Assembly: GCF_000002075.1 (NCBI RefSeq)
Contig: NW_004797431.1
Coordinates: forward strand, 199,561 to 263,560
Source: Aplysia californica
Taxonomy: Eukaryota > Mollusca > Gastropoda > Aplysiida > Aplysiidae
DNA: 64,000 nucleotides
Direction: 5' to 3'
The notes under the pieces are model-generated. The model ran no database searches. It had not been told where the DNA came from and saw only the letters and a list, made by a program, of their open reading frames with translations. Every line of letters begins with the position of its first letter. Position 1 is the first letter of the stretch. Shown here in pieces: positions 24,007 through 35,596 of the stretch. Made by a program: the position numbers and the translations under genes.

Positions 24007-24783
24007 CCTCCCTTCAGATTTCATGTGGAGGCTGAGTGTTCTTGATAGTCCTCTCTATTAGTTTTAATGTAACCTGAGAAATCCGCCTGTTACTACCAAA
24101 ATACCATGATGTTGTAATTCTCTTTTCATTTTTATTACCTAAGCCTTAGTTCATTTTTATCCATTATATACTGTACGGTACTAATACTAAGTTCCGTTGT
24201 GTTTTTTTAATTTGAAAAACCACATCTGTACTGCCCTCTCCTCACTGGGGTCTTTGTTGAATGTCCATAGATCATCTTTCAACTTCTTGTAAGATTTTTT
24301 CGTAAGATTTTATTGTGAGATTTTATTGTAAGATTCAAGATAATAGACTTTCTTTTATTCTTATTTCTGAGTCTGGTGTTTCCTCCGACAATAAGTTTTG
24401 ATGTGTAGAACCACAGAGCTAATGCTTTTGCTCAATATTATTGTTCCTTCCTTGTACCCATATCTTGACTTTCATTCATTATAAGTTCTAACTTTTTTCA
24501 TTGCAGCTTCCGTTGTTCATTTGTCAAAAAAGTTCTGCCTTCTGCTAGTGATAAATTTGATCTTAAATTCATTACAAGTATGATTTTTGTTCATTGTAAG
24601 CTTTGATTTTTGCTAATCATGAGTTCTGACTTTTGTTCAATTCATTAGGTACGGTAACCTCTGATTTTCATTTGTCATTTAAGTTCTGACCTCTGCCATT
24701 GATAAGTTCATTTAAAGTGAAATTCATTACAAGTGCTTGTACTACTTTTGTTCATCTTAAAGTTTAAAGTTTTTACTTGCAAT

Positions 24784-24836
24784 GCGCTCATATGACCTTA
24801 TGCAGTTGTGAGCGCTGTAAAACCTCTACTAAAACT
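24784..24836 (+). mobile_element. Isolated SINE 3' tail (hairpin tail)
   Basis: GCGCTCATATGACCTTATGC, then AGTTGTGAGCGCTGTAAAAC, followed by ACTAAAACTAAAC. Same tail as at 19529 and 62361. GCGCTCA can pair with TGAGCGC. Confidence 0.7.
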
Positions 24837-25069
24837 AAACTTACTCATTGTAAGTTTTGGCCTTTTCTGTTTATCTTCAGCAGTGTACATACTTTACCTC
24901 TGTGTGCATTTTCGGTGTTCAGATTACATAATACATTGTTTGTTGGTGGGTGGTCTGGTGTGGTTTGTTCTTTCTTTCCTATCAAACATCTATCATCCTT
25001 ATCTATCGTCCTTTTATCTCTCCTCCTTCTTTTTTGTGTATGTTACTCTCTTGTAACACATCTATTCTT

Positions 25070-25118
25070 CGGCACTTATAAGACCTTATTGTGTTGCAAG
25101 TGCCGTAAAACAATTACT
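25070..25118 (+). mobile_element. Isolated SINE 3' tail with altered stem
   Basis: GGCACTTATAAGACCTTATT, then GTGTTGCAAGTGCCGTAAAAC. The stem bases differ from the other copies on both sides, yet still pair (GGCACTT with AAGTGCC). Confidence 0.65.
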
Positions 25119-25734
25119 AAAATAATACTAAAACTACATTGTTTACCTGTCTTCTGACCTGTTCTGCTTGCAATGTTATTTACACATTTATGTGAACCTT
25201 TTTACCAATACTCCTGTTACATTCAATACAATTCATACACTAGTTTCTACAAAAACTGGTTTACAATACAAATTTTAACAAGAGTTACCATGTTTATTAA
25301 CATCTTTATATATAAGTGGTTTAAAGGATTTCATTTCTGTTGTCTGTGTACTGAGATGTAAAGCAAGCCATGCTTTCAAACTTTTGTTTATTTACTTATT
25401 TGTATGTTTTTGTGCTTTAAAAATTGGGTAACTTAATTCAGTAAAAAGGTACTGTAGATCTAGATAGATTTGGTCTCTTCTGACATCTTTCGTTCATGTC
25501 GTTTGACTTGAGTAGCAATACATTCCTTATGCAATATTACAAGGTTTCCCAATGCACTATTTATTAGATTATTTATGTAGTATACTAGTTGTATTATGGC
25601 TGTTGCTTTTTAGCTTTTTAAAGATTGGAAATGGAAAAAAGAAATACATGAAAGAAGCATCACATTCCATCCCAATTAGCCTTTGTGTCAAACAAAAGGT
25701 TTTGGACTTGTTTTTTAGTTTCTGTATGGACCTT

Positions 25735-26717
25735 CTCACCTGTCACCATGTCTGTCTGTTGTTGCTTCACTCGTTGCCGCAACAGACCTCCAACTGTTCT
25801 GGCAGGTCTCTTCTAAATGATGAATTGCTTCATTAAGTGCTAGACCAGTGTCACTTTTCATGCTGTTAATATATTATGTAGGAAGTCTTCCCTGATTTCT
25901 TTTTGCCTCTACTTTCCCTGCAGCACAGTTGTCATCCAGTCTGTCTTTTTATTTCTATTCTATTTGTGTGAACAAGGTACTTGAGGCTCCTTTTTGCTGA
26001 TCACTGAGAGCAATACGGAACTTCAAGTTCTTTCAGGACAGTTTCATTCATTCTTTAGTCTGCCAAATTAAACCCAAAGCAGTCTTCTTAAAATCCACAT
26101 TTCTGCTGCTTGCTTGGATTCCGTTTTCATCATCCTTTCTCAAATGTCTAGACCTCACTCCCATACTCCCATTTAATTCAAACATTTCAGAATTCTATTT
26201 TTGAGTTCTCTACTCTCCCGTCTTTCCAGATGTTAATTAGTTGAACCATTATCGGTTTTGAGTCATTTTGACATGCCTTTTATTCTGCATTTGACTCCTT
26301 TAGGGCATATTGTTCCATCAGATGCTTTAATTTTAATTGATTCTTGAGTATTTGAAATCATTTACGTTTTCTAGACCTGTTCCATTTATTGATTTATTCT
26401 TATCTCTTTTGATGATCTTGACCTCCTGACCCAGTAATGTGCATTACTTCAGTTTTTTTCTGTATTTGTTTTAAACCTGCATTGTTCACTGTTGCCAGCA
26501 GCGTCAACTCATAAAATCCTTTTATGTTGTTTGCTGGAAGTAGAGGAAGGGTTGTGTCGTCAGCATATTCTTGATTCTTTGTTTCTGCCTCCAGTATTTG
26601 GCCCTCTGTATGGACCCTTTGAGTCTGAGCTCTCAAGGCTAGACTTTGGGCCTGGGTTGCTGCACAGATGAGTAAAGTAGAGTGCTCTTGGGTCCACAGA
26701 TTTAAACATTGCATCAT
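25735..26717 (-). mobile_element. LINE fragment, C-terminal half of reverse transcriptase ORF, broken
   Basis: The minus strand gives QEYADDTTLPL (catalytic YADD) near 26560, KKTEVMHIT near 26440, INIWKDGRVENSK near 26210, VLKELEVPY near 26010, AKRSLKYLVH near 25960 and SWRSVAATSEATTDRHGDR at the 3' end near 25740. Several in-frame stops separate these blocks. It differs from the LINEs at 6.5 and 50.8 kb. Confidence 0.82.
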
Positions 26718-26769
26718 GTATTGTTTTTTTTTATATTTTGTTCATGAAAGGGTCTTAGGGGTTGGCTTT

Positions 26770-27478
26770 TTAAGGGGAGGAGCGACCTTTGATTTTGCCG
26801 ATTTTGGGTCAGGCTATGCACATTGAGATGTTTGCTGATATTTCAATTTGAAGATCAACCAGTTCTTTGTCTAAAAATAGCATGGAGATAATTGAGAAAG
26901 TCTTTATTCTCCTCGTAAATTGCCTTTGAAAACATGAGGATGGGTTAAATAGTGAATTTTCACAGTAATTGTCGTTTTTCGCAAAATGTGATTTTTTTTT
27001 CAGTTTTTTCCCTACTCCTTGACTTCCTTATTTTTCTTCCTTTTGACATGAAACTTTCAGGAAACAGAGATGGCAAGGCTGCCATCAATGTAACAGAGAG
27101 ATATTTGAGGAAAAAAATAAAGACTTCTATTGGCAAGCGATTATGCAACCTAAATTTAGAAAAGGATTAAAAATCCTTTGGGAAATTTCTCATATTTTTT
27201 TTTCTTTTGCACTTATTGAAAAAAACTCGCTGTTACGCTGATAGGGTCTATTCAGGTATACTCTCACGTACCATATTTGGTCAAATTTGGTCGGTGAATA
27301 AGAAAGCCTTAGGGATTTGACATTCATTGTTTATTTTCAAGATGGTGGCCATTTCCATAGCAACCGCTGTAGCTATGCCAAAGTAAAATTACATATCAAG
27401 AGATTTTCCTATGTACTTAGATTTGATCTCTGGCAACAGACATAGAAAATGGTCCTCAAGGGTCGCTCCTCCCGTTAA
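26770..27478. mobile_element. TTAA-flanked inverted-repeat element C
   Basis: The left end is TTAAGGGGAGGAGCGACC; the right end read inward is TTAACGGGAGGAGCGACC. About 21 of the first 23 bases agree. 709 bp, no transposase. Unrelated in sequence to elements A, B and D. Confidence 0.75.
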
Positions 27479-27769
27479 GGTAGGGGATTAGGAAGGGGAC
27501 CTGTGCTTACACTGTATTGCATTTCATCTTTTTCAAGTCCTTTCAGCTTTAAGTGAATAATAAATGCTTCTGTTGTTCACCGAGTCATGTGTTGTGAGTG
27601 CTTTCTTTTAGTTTTGCTTTGACAGTGCCTGAAGCCAGCTCTTCTATGACCATGCAACACACAAGACTAGAAATGTAGTCTGATCTATTGGTTATTAAGT
27701 ACATGTACTATGATGTATTTTTTTGTATACAAGTTGAAAAGTCCACTGACATATGTTGTCTGCGTAAGA

Positions 27770-28143
27770 CTGAAAATGAAAATATACTGCCACGCACAAC
27801 TGAATTGTGCAGCGAAACGTACAAGCAGCTAGTTCGGAAGTGGTGATCCCATAGGTCCGCGCGACTCTGTCCGACTGTGTTAAAAAAATGGCGCTGAGCA
27901 GGCGAAAACAGCTCAGTGGTCTGTCCCCCCTTTTGTTTTATCTCCACGGCGTCGCGGAACACTCCGATAGCAGGGCGGGCCTGTCCACCCAACTAGAAGA
28001 AGTGCTGCACGCACGCAGGTCTTTTTGGATCCTCACGATCCTCACGTCTAGTCGTGTCAGTGTAATCACCATTAGGAAATAAAGAGGAGGGCACAACTTT
28101 TTTCACAGCGCACTTCAGTTGTGCGTGGCAGTATATTTTCAGC
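27770..28143. mobile_element. Inverted-repeat element of unassigned type (374 bp)
   Basis: The left end has CTGAAAATGAAAATATACTG, then CCACGCACAACTGAA. The right end read inward has CTGAAAATATACTGCCACGC, then ACAACTGAAG. The arms of about 30 bp are near identical apart from a 5-base repeat. No clear target duplication was found. Confidence 0.65.
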
Positions 28144-28557
28144 CTAAGGTCGAGTAGGAACATGAGCATGTTCAAGTTGGTTCGACTAGTACTCATTCTG
28201 ACTGATGAGCAATGATCCACTTGCACATATTGTCTAACGTCCATTTTTACATTAATGTCAAATTGCCAGAAAATGTTGGCACTCTACAATTATCTAAAGA
28301 TCTCTTTTTACAGCTTTCATGTGTAGATCAATGGTTGATTTGAACAGCTTTCTCAAAATATAGTGTCTCACGTTTGTTATATCATGAAATCAATCTTACA
28401 TAGTGTCTATTTGGGTATTCAGAACTGCATTTTAAAAATAAGCCCTGTCATAGCTCCTCCTTACTGTTGCACGACCACTATGTGTACAATGTCAATGTGC
28501 CGTTTCTGATTGATAACGTTTCACAACCCAATTGGAACAAATCACAGTCAAAATTGT

Positions 28558-28726
28558 CCAAGTCAGCCACCCATTGTCAAGAACAAAAGTTGTCCTCTTA
28601 GACAGGTGGACGTCTGAGACAGTGTCATTATGAGGTATAAAAAAACAAGGGGCCACATAGGAAGTACTTGTCTGTACAGGTCAGGTGGTTGTCATGGACA
28701 GGTGGCCATTAGAGCAAGTTTGACTG
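28558..28726. mobile_element. Partial copy of the Tigger-like CAGTCAAACC family
   Basis: CAGCCACCCATTGTCAAG and CTTAGACAGGTGG match the element at 2419, and the right end GTTTGACTG is followed by TA. The left terminus is lost. Confidence 0.6.
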
Positions 28727-28794
28727 TAGATCACTTTAGGATGGGAGGCAACCCGCCAGTTAAGTCAAAACCAAGTTGTAAGTGGAATACCTCA

Positions 28795-28990
28795 CCATAG
28801 GAGGTAAACCCTGTATACACTCAATGATAAATCGATAATAGTAGGCCTTAGCTGCCACCCAGGCAAAATTCAAAATTAACTCTCCTGTCAAAACTGAAAA
28901 TACTCTTGTCTGTACAATTAAAATAAATATAGAATACCTTCCAAATCGGAATGTGGATTCGTGAAGGCAAGGGGTCCTACAAAGGAGGAA
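28795..28990 (+). mobile_element. SINE-related fragment, sister of 23015-23272
   Basis: CTTAGCTGCCACCCAGGCAA, then AATTCAAAATTAACTC and GTGAAGGCAAGGGGTCCTAC, line up with 23105-23272. Confidence 0.6.
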
Positions 28991-29714
28991 AAATGGTCAT
29001 ACATAAAAATCGATTGCACAGTAGGTGGAAGGGCAAGCAGTCGATTACCCCTGAGAGCTAGCAGGGGAATGCACAGAAGAAGAAAGAATAACAGAAAAAA
29101 GCAGTATGGAAAAATATGGATACTCCTGGATACATTTGGTTTTGCCCTAGCCATGTTGGAATCAAAACAAAGTCAGATTTAAAATATATATTATCCACAT
29201 TTTATTCAAAGCAGTATCCACACAAGGAACTACTCACTTTGCTCACAGTATCACATCAGTAATTTTAGTATCAATAACAGTAACATGCTTGAAATTAAAT
29301 GTGCAAATAGAAAACAATATGTAATTGTTTTGTTTTTTATATATAGATATATTTAGTGCTGAATGCCAAACATATTTGCTTTTTTTAACCCAGTTGTGCG
29401 ACAGATGAATAACTACCAGAAATGTCTCTAGATTTTCCTGTCTGTAGACTTCCCAACTAATGAAAAAGAAACGACCAAAGATAGCCATATTTTGAAAGTC
29501 AGATCGTCAGAGACCAACTTCTGTGGGTGAATATGATACACCATTGCACTTTAGTGCCATTGCTCTTAATAGCCTTAGTGTTAGTATTGTGGCCAGGCCT
29601 CCAGCTGTCTTCAGAGTAAACTAATTAACTCTATATGTACCACAAATGCAGGGTGCATAGTCAAAAAAAATATAAGTAAAAAAAGTACCGATGTATCACC
29701 GTAAGGAAGTGGTT

Positions 29715-30085
29715 TTTAGTTTTAGTAAGGTTTTACGGCAACAGCATAATGTCATATGAGCGCCAAGGGGTAGATGTCAACAGAGAAGTCCAAACGGGGA
29801 ATCAGACTTACTCTGCACAAAGTCTGCTTTGACTATCAAGGCACCCCGGAAATAACAGTTCACAAGAGAGCAACAAACATGTATACAAAAGAGGTAGAGG
29901 ATAAAATGACGAAAGTAAGGATGAGGAAAGAAAAAGTAGTTGCCCCTATGTTATTCCGGCACAGTATGAGCATGACATTGATAAGTCAGCCCATTTACAA
30001 TTCTACTGTGCATAAGAACATGTTAATTTCCCCCCTTTGGGAATGGCCTAAGGACACTTCAGTCAGTGACACTGCCCTAGAGGGG
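29715..30085 (-). mobile_element. Retroposon with a different head but the common 3' tail
   Basis: On the minus strand it starts near 30085 (GGGCAGTGTCACTGACTG), passes CATTCCCAAAGG and TCATGCTCATACTGTGCCGG, and ends with GGCGCTCATATGACATTATG, then CTGTTGCCGTAAAACC. A second, less complete copy is at 54878-55142. A 168-codon plus-strand frame across it (29774-30280) is a by-product of the repeat. Confidence 0.65.
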
Positions 30086-30497
30086 CACAAGGAAGAGCAA
30101 AAAGTGAGGTATTATAGAAATAGTAAGTGCAACAGTGAACACAACAGAAGTGAATTGAGAGGAGAACGCAAGGCTTACAGTACAGACAGAAACAAGGGGA
30201 GGAAGAAGAAAGAAGTGGGATCTACCATTATCACCCTCCTACCAACTGTCCATTTAATGATTTTCTGTTCACCTTTATAAAACAATAGCAACAATGTGTC
30301 CTTGGATCAAAAAGGCATCTTAACTCTTTCAGTGCGTGTGACTGACCACTCCCAGGGGAAGATGATAGGTAAGAATTCGCGAGCAACTGATCCCATAGGT
30401 TAAACATTTTTTGTTGGAGCATGAGGGTTGACTTTCCGGTGATATCAATTTTAATTCACTATATATGCTATTTCTCTTTCATTTTACCTAAATCATA

Positions 30498-30772
30498 TGT
30501 GTCACGATGAGGTAGAATGAGGCGCTCATCAGTTTTTGGGGATCTGGAGTTACTGATATCATCTTAAAGCTTGTTCACTATGATGTTTTTCAGTAAAATC
30601 TACATAGAAATATGTTTTTAAATGGACATAAAAGGTGTTGAGCCCCCCCCCAAAAAGTTAGAAAAAAGATAAGATGGTAAAACTGGAGGAAAAATGTCGA
30701 TATCTTTGATTTATTTTGACAGGCGCCTGAATTCACCATGATGCCTCACATAGTACATTTTTTTATTTTGAG
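30498..30772. mobile_element. GGCGCTCATCA-family element, 275-bp copy with both ends
   Basis: The left end TATGTGTCACGATGAGGTAG leads into AATGAGGCGCTCATCAG. The right end read inward is TATGTGAGGCATCATGGTGA, then ATTCAGGCGCCTGTCAA. It shows the paired ends most clearly. Confidence 0.7.
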
Positions 30773-33588
30773 ATATTTTTTACAGTGTGTGTGTGTGTGT
30801 AAGCATGTAGTGTTGCACACACATTACAGAAGACAATAATAGACAATACACTTTTCTTGCACTTATACGAACAGGACAATTTTACTCTGATATGTCAACA
30901 TTTGTGAATAAATTGACACCTGAGATAAGTCTATATGGCACTTCAAGCAAACATTATTATGCAAGAAAATCACAAAGTACACACACAAAAAAAAGAAATT
31001 TTAATGAAAAGATTAATAAGAAAAAAACATTCCTGATTCAATCTGGTCTTGAGCAAGTGCAAAAAAAACCATGGGAATGAACCTGTGTCAAGGCTAATGC
31101 TATTTTGTGATGTGGAGCAGTCATCAGAGAGTCAATCTCCCATGAAAAGAACCCTCGCATTTTTGCTTCCTCTCATATTGCACCAAGTCTTTCACACTAA
31201 ACACACATGATAAATATTGCTAACAGCAAACATACTGGCACAAGGTCAGTTCAGGTCCCTTACATCTTTTCGATTAATTTTCAGGGCAAGTCCAAACATC
31301 ACAACTCCACGGGATCCTTTATTTACCTTTCAAAACACTGGAACATGACTTGTGGAATGGTTCTGGGTCAGGACGACTAATATTGCAAAGCACACACGTC
31401 CCAATGCCACACTATCCTTCTAACTTGTCAGGGTGATCAATTACACAATATGAAACTTGGAGCATCTGTATCACAGTCCGGTACATACTCAGAAGAAATG
31501 TTTAATCACACTGGTCACAAGGCGTGTCCACAGCGGCACATGTCGGTCTCGCCGGTGAAACGTCGCCTCTGTCACAGGGCTAGATGATGAGTACATATTC
31601 ACATGCTCCTGTGTCGTGGGGAGCAAACAAAAAAAAGAAAATAAGAACAAGCAAAACAATTTTTTTAAACTACAGTGGTGGATCCAGCAAAGTCGTCGGG
31701 CCTGGCCTTCAATTTCGTGGAATCCAAGTGTTTGTTATAGTAAATATAAGGTTTTTGTGTAGATAATTATTGGCAGCGAGCAAGTAATATATAATGTATT
31801 CGACTTTCTCCATCAAAAGTAGTTTGGTTTCAAATGAGAGGCATTTTCATTTCTTTGATACCGAAAAAATGCTGAAAAATTCCAGGAAACTACACTGAAC
31901 ACTACCAAGCACACACTGTACAAAAGGGCAGATTTGTCCAAATGCACGCCTGTGTCATCTATCACTATCATATATAACGTATTGTTTGCTGAACAAGTTA
32001 TGTAGCTGTGTAGAGCCTAGCATATGATAACGTTTGATTTCACAGTCCAGCACGCAATTCACACCATAAATCTATGTCAAGACGAGCTTATCATTGTAAT
32101 ATTGATCAGTATATTGAAAAATTAACTGTGACGCAATTGTATCTCTACCCAAGCTTCCACTCCCTGACCGCTTGTGCTCACTCCCCCCAACCCCTCAGAC
32201 ACACGCACACACAGTCACACATGTGCTGGCTGCCCTTTCGACCCCGACATGCAGCTCCGGAGGACATGCACAGCGTTCTACTCAGCTTCTGTGCGGGGGC
32301 ATTCAGAATAAATAATCAGACCAATCTAAATCCTTTATACCTTTGGTAGTTAAACAGGTTCAGCCCTGTTTTCAGTTAAAAAATGATTATCTGTTCCTGC
32401 TGAGGCAACTTTAGAAAAGCTTTTAAATGCACCATGGTGGCCTGCGTACATAGTTATGATTCTTTTCTTGCAATAACATTTTAGACAAGCTAAAAAGCAA
32501 ATTCATACTTCACAACAAAACAGCAGGACAATGATATTTCACCAGGAGCAAACAACGGAAACAGAAACACTGAAGGAAAAGTGGAAAAGCACCCATCAAC
32601 TGCCCATACTTTTGAAAAAGCTTAAAACATCTCAGTAGAATCAAACTTAATTGTACCGCCAGGTTTTGCCAATCAATGTACCAAAAGAATCCCCTATATA
32701 AACATAGTATTTGCGCCTTTACACCGCCATCCGCGAACTATCTCAGTTGTACAGTTCTTATTCAACTACTGTACATTTACCCCGTTGTACTGCCAGCGAA
32801 CTGGCCACCACAAGTACACAGTACACTAGGCTACACATGACGCAAGGGACACATACACTCTGTGGTGGCTTGACAATCTTTCACACACAGGTCTACATCT
32901 ACAAGCTAGGCCTTCTCAGTCCAGGCCCTGTATCCCGGACGTTTGGCTCCGGCATTGAGGGCGGGGGTGGACGACCTTATCTTGATAAGCTTGCCTCGAG
33001 ACCGGTCCTTATCTTATCGAGGATCGATGCAAAAAGCGGTGATAGGCAGATGTTCTAATACTAATATGTATACAGGTGGTGGAACATTTTTGCATTACGT
33101 TTTTGCGTGCCGATAGTGTAATAGTAATGTGTGTAGTGTGTAGCCGTCTAGTCTGTCTAATCTCCTAGCCTCTTCATTGTTTCATTCAGTCCTCTTGGGG
33201 GTACACGTTTTTTTCGTTTGAATGTATTTTCACTACACTCAATTCTGAGGATTAAATTTGTGCCTATATTATGTGTTTTAGTGTTCAGCCCAGATTCTAG
33301 TTTTCTTTCATCTGGAATGTTATTGTTACTAGAATCTACTGTTACTGTGAAAAAGTTTTCAGCTGACGTCTCAGTTTCAGCGCAATGAACCATGTGAGCA
33401 ACATTTGAGCATGGGAAGAAAGTGTAGGGGATGGGGCAGTAGAAGTGGTTATGCCAGCCAAAAGGGAGATGCAAAATAATAATATAGATTTCCAAAAGAT
33501 TCGGAAAAAAAAAAGCAGCGTGGATCAAAAGTGTTCCAAATAAATTAATCGTAGAAGATGTCACGGATTATAATATATATATATGGGA

Positions 33589-33760
33589 GTTTGCTCTCTG
33601 CACTTCAAACCTGATGTACCTTTGACACGGGCTGGAAGATTTATGGTGTCCACAGAGTCTCCAACAATATTTCCAGAAGTACCACCATCATGTTGTGGCA
33701 CACCAGCTCCAAAAAAGCGAGCAACTACAACAAGTTCAGCTTCTTCTAGTTTCTAGAGCT
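33589..33760 (+). pseudogene. THAP zinc-finger-like exon fragment
   Basis: VCSLHFKPD, followed by RAGRFMVSTESPTIFPE, matches the second half of a THAP domain: C-x2-H, the LHF turn and the (V)PTIF box. The first Cys pair would be in an upstream exon that I did not find. The frame stops soon after; the next open stretch (33695-33937) is in another frame. It is either a decayed gene or part of a THAP-bearing transposon. Confidence 0.5.
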
Positions 33761-34410
33761 GCTGATATTGATGATATATATAAAGAAAGAGATGTCTTCA
33801 AGTTCGATTCATTTTATCAAACAATGGATATGACGCTAACGGCCATTGGCAATGTTGCAAAAAGTAAAGATTATTATAATACATTTGTCTTGCTCAGCAG
33901 AACTCAAGATGGCCCTGTTTTTGCATTTTCCATGTAGTTTACTTTTGTTCACCATACCCATGACCACGTGAAAGAGGTTTCATTTGAAGCTTCACAAACT
34001 GAAGCACATCAGGCATCCTGGCTTCACTAGAGATGTAGTCACATGCTAGAGTCAGTTAGCCTAGATGAAATTTTGCACTTCGTGTGTAACCTTCCAGAGA
34101 GACCTTGTTGGCCTACACTACTACTACTACTTGTTGAGTAGGGTTGGGTTTTTTTTAATGGAAACCACTGAAAAACTGTGCAGAAACTGATTAGTGGCGA
34201 TTTTGTGGGACTTTCCAGCGATATTCCATCTTGATATATTGTTATTGTAAGCTGATGTGGCTGGCAGATATCTTCATGAAAAGATTTGCAGAGCAATTGA
34301 AGGACAGGCGAAGAAAAAAATAGCAAAGTAACTTTTTCTTTCAGAGGTAAGGGATTGTGTTCAGTTACATGCTTAGTATTATAATATATATATATATTTA
34401 TTCTCTCTCT

Positions 34411-34528
<118 letters not shown>

Positions 34529-35596
34529 CAAATTTATTTTCTATCATATTTGTTGAAACATGTAGAATGAGAACGATGTTGCAAGTGAAGAACAAAAGTT
34601 ATCCCACTAGTGTGCCACAGACTTTTTTTGTGGTAAAATGCAAACGTAATTCATTTTTATTTTGACGAATTGATACTCTGTCACTGGTGAGATCTTGTTT
34701 TGTTATAAGAGCCGATAAACTCTCACAAAAAAGTTGCAACAACAAAAATGCATTGCATTTAAGTAAGGTTCATTGTAGGCCAGTCTAGTGAGTACAGTGC
34801 GATAATGCTCCATCATCTGCACCAATGCACTAGTCTATCGCCGTTTTTCGCATTGACCCTCCGGGAACCTGTTAGGCCTCCAATGCCAAGGCCAGTCGTG
34901 CGGGCTGTACGGCCTGGAACTGAGAAGGCCTAGGTCTAGATCAAACGTTTTTCGCTGATATGCTCCCACTCCCTCCCCGTCCATTCCACCTCCCCATCCC
35001 TGTCTTGTAGATTTCAGGCAGTATGGATAGATTTACAGTGATGTAGTGAAGTGTGTCGTACGCGAACACAATACATTTATTGCACAATGTAGAAGAGTAC
35101 AATAAGAATACAACATAGCTTTGCAATTCAGAATCCAATTTCGCAGCCTAAGTGAATACGACTAAATTTGATACACTGATGATGAAAATACTATCATTTT
35201 TAGGCCATGGTCAATCATAGTCAATGTAAGAAAACTTGGAACTAATTTTTAAGTCGCCTGGAGAAATTATAAAGGAACCTCGTCATCTAGGCCACTGGCA
35301 AAATATCTAATAATGAACAGACTGGCAAATGCCCATGGGGTTTTTATTTAGTGAGATGCTCAAGTCTAAGTGACAGAACGAAGGGAGATAACTCATTACT
35401 TCATATAGTGAGTGATAAACAAGTTCCCTTGATGTTGGGTAATCGCTGCTACATTTATTTAACAGGGGACATGAAAACTTTGTTGTACCACCAGCCACCC
35501 TGTACTGTCAACTTCATACTCGCTCCAAGGTAGGCGGTATTACTAGGTTTTACAGTACTTACCAAAAACTCACAACAATCATGCTCCCGTACATAC

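Noticed and set aside
29774-30280. 168-codon open frame
   Set aside because: It runs antisense through a retroposon that has a second copy at 54878-55142; no conserved domain.
33157-33564. 135-codon minus-strand frame considered as the PGS1 terminal exon
   Set aside because: Its end does not match the family C-terminus convincingly, and the only nearby acceptor leads to a stop in the required phase.
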